From the NCBI GenBank assembly GCA_022641735.1, contig JALCDQ010000003.1, positions 210,538-274,537 of the forward strand: a DNA stretch of 64,000 nt, in the 5' to 3' direction. The position numbers and the translations under genes are program-made. The notes beneath the pieces were generated by a model. It was not told the DNA's origin. It made no database searches and saw only the letters and a program-made list of their open reading frames with translations. Shown here piece by piece: positions 63,947 through 64,000 of this stretch. Position 1 is the first letter of the stretch. The number at the start of each line of letters is the position of its first letter. Source of the DNA: Prevotella sp. Lineage in GTDB: Bacteria > Bacteroidota > Bacteroidia > Bacteroidales > Bacteroidaceae.

Positions 63947-63970
63947 ATGATTAAAGTGCGAAAGATATGA
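63947..63970 (+). other. Seven-codon upstream ORF overlapping the next start
   Basis: An ATG 4 bp after the -7 box, where the transcript should begin, reads MIKVRKI, and its TGA overlaps the following ATG (ATGA). It could be a leaderless mini-ORF feeding ribosomes into the main gene, or chance. Confidence 0.3.
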
Positions 63971-64000
63971 AAAGGACATTGATTATCACTTTCAGCATCA
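63967..64000 (+). CDS. Start of a gene with signal-peptide-like N-terminus (3' cut by window)
   Basis: The visible codons read MKRTLIITFSI, a basic then hydrophobic start that suggests an exported protein or lipoprotein. Two promoters stand upstream. Nothing more can be said. Confidence 0.5.
   Translation, partial: MKRTLIITFSI

Overview
The window looks like chromosomal DNA from a Bacteroidota bacterium of the order Bacteroidales, most likely Prevotellaceae (Prevotella/Segatella-like). The species cannot be named from sequence alone. Supporting signs are promoters of the TTTG-19/20-TAnnTTTG type before many genes, few Shine-Dalgarno sequences, Bacteroidota-restricted families (DUF3127, DUF4835/PorD, PafA-type phosphatase, long-tailed S16, a CusA-OMF fusion, RNF with an RseC-like first gene) and AT-rich intergenic DNA. 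Almost all of it is housekeeping sequence. No phage, insertion sequence, CRISPR array or rRNA was seen.

Layout. 1-954: C-terminal half of class 3 fructose-bisphosphatase. 1151-8861: DUF3127 protein divergent from a replication/repair run (dnaN, epsilon-type exonuclease, secreted unknown, DUF4835, recN, trypsin-fold/TPR protein), then tRNA-Arg. 9819-11850: rhamnose mutarotase family protein and PafA phosphatase. 12130-13883: rpsP and galE. 13964-19342: rseC-rnfBCDGEA, transcribed leftward. 19475-21486: acidic unknown protein and GHL10 hydrolase. 22129-28908: complete trp operon in the order L-D-C-F-A-B-E-G, with a Trp-rich leader peptide and a terminator. 29178-30564: small protein, rpe and an ECF sigma factor. 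30927-35700: alpha-glucan operon (debranching enzyme, GT4, GH57). 35860-38816: DGK-like protein, miaA and gapA. 39042-44026: mscL; then guaA, a MurU-like nucleotidyltransferase, an amino-sugar kinase fused to a RapZ C-terminal domain and a small membrane protein. 44326-46263: groESL. 46474-50463: ThrE-like exporter, two-domain esterase, SDR. 50575-57340: sppA-lpxK-punA-thiL-beta-helix protein. 57891: tRNA-Phe. 58014-63332: heavy-metal RND efflux operon. 63967: start of a secreted protein.

The most unusual content lies between the genes. Ten intergenic loci carry arrays of imperfect palindromes with a 22-bp period. In the commonest type a 19-bp unit (GTAAA...TTTAC) is followed by a 3-bp spacer, four to five times. 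Two loci share a longer element of about 400 bp, and one array keeps the 22-bp register for eleven steps with a different core sequence. I do not recognise this as a named repeat family. Other points worth a second look are a possible attenuator or small RNA at 44083-44230, the trp leader, the kinase-RapZ fusion, a groE control region with TGACA repeats and a sigma54-like element, and genes that may have leaderless transcripts.
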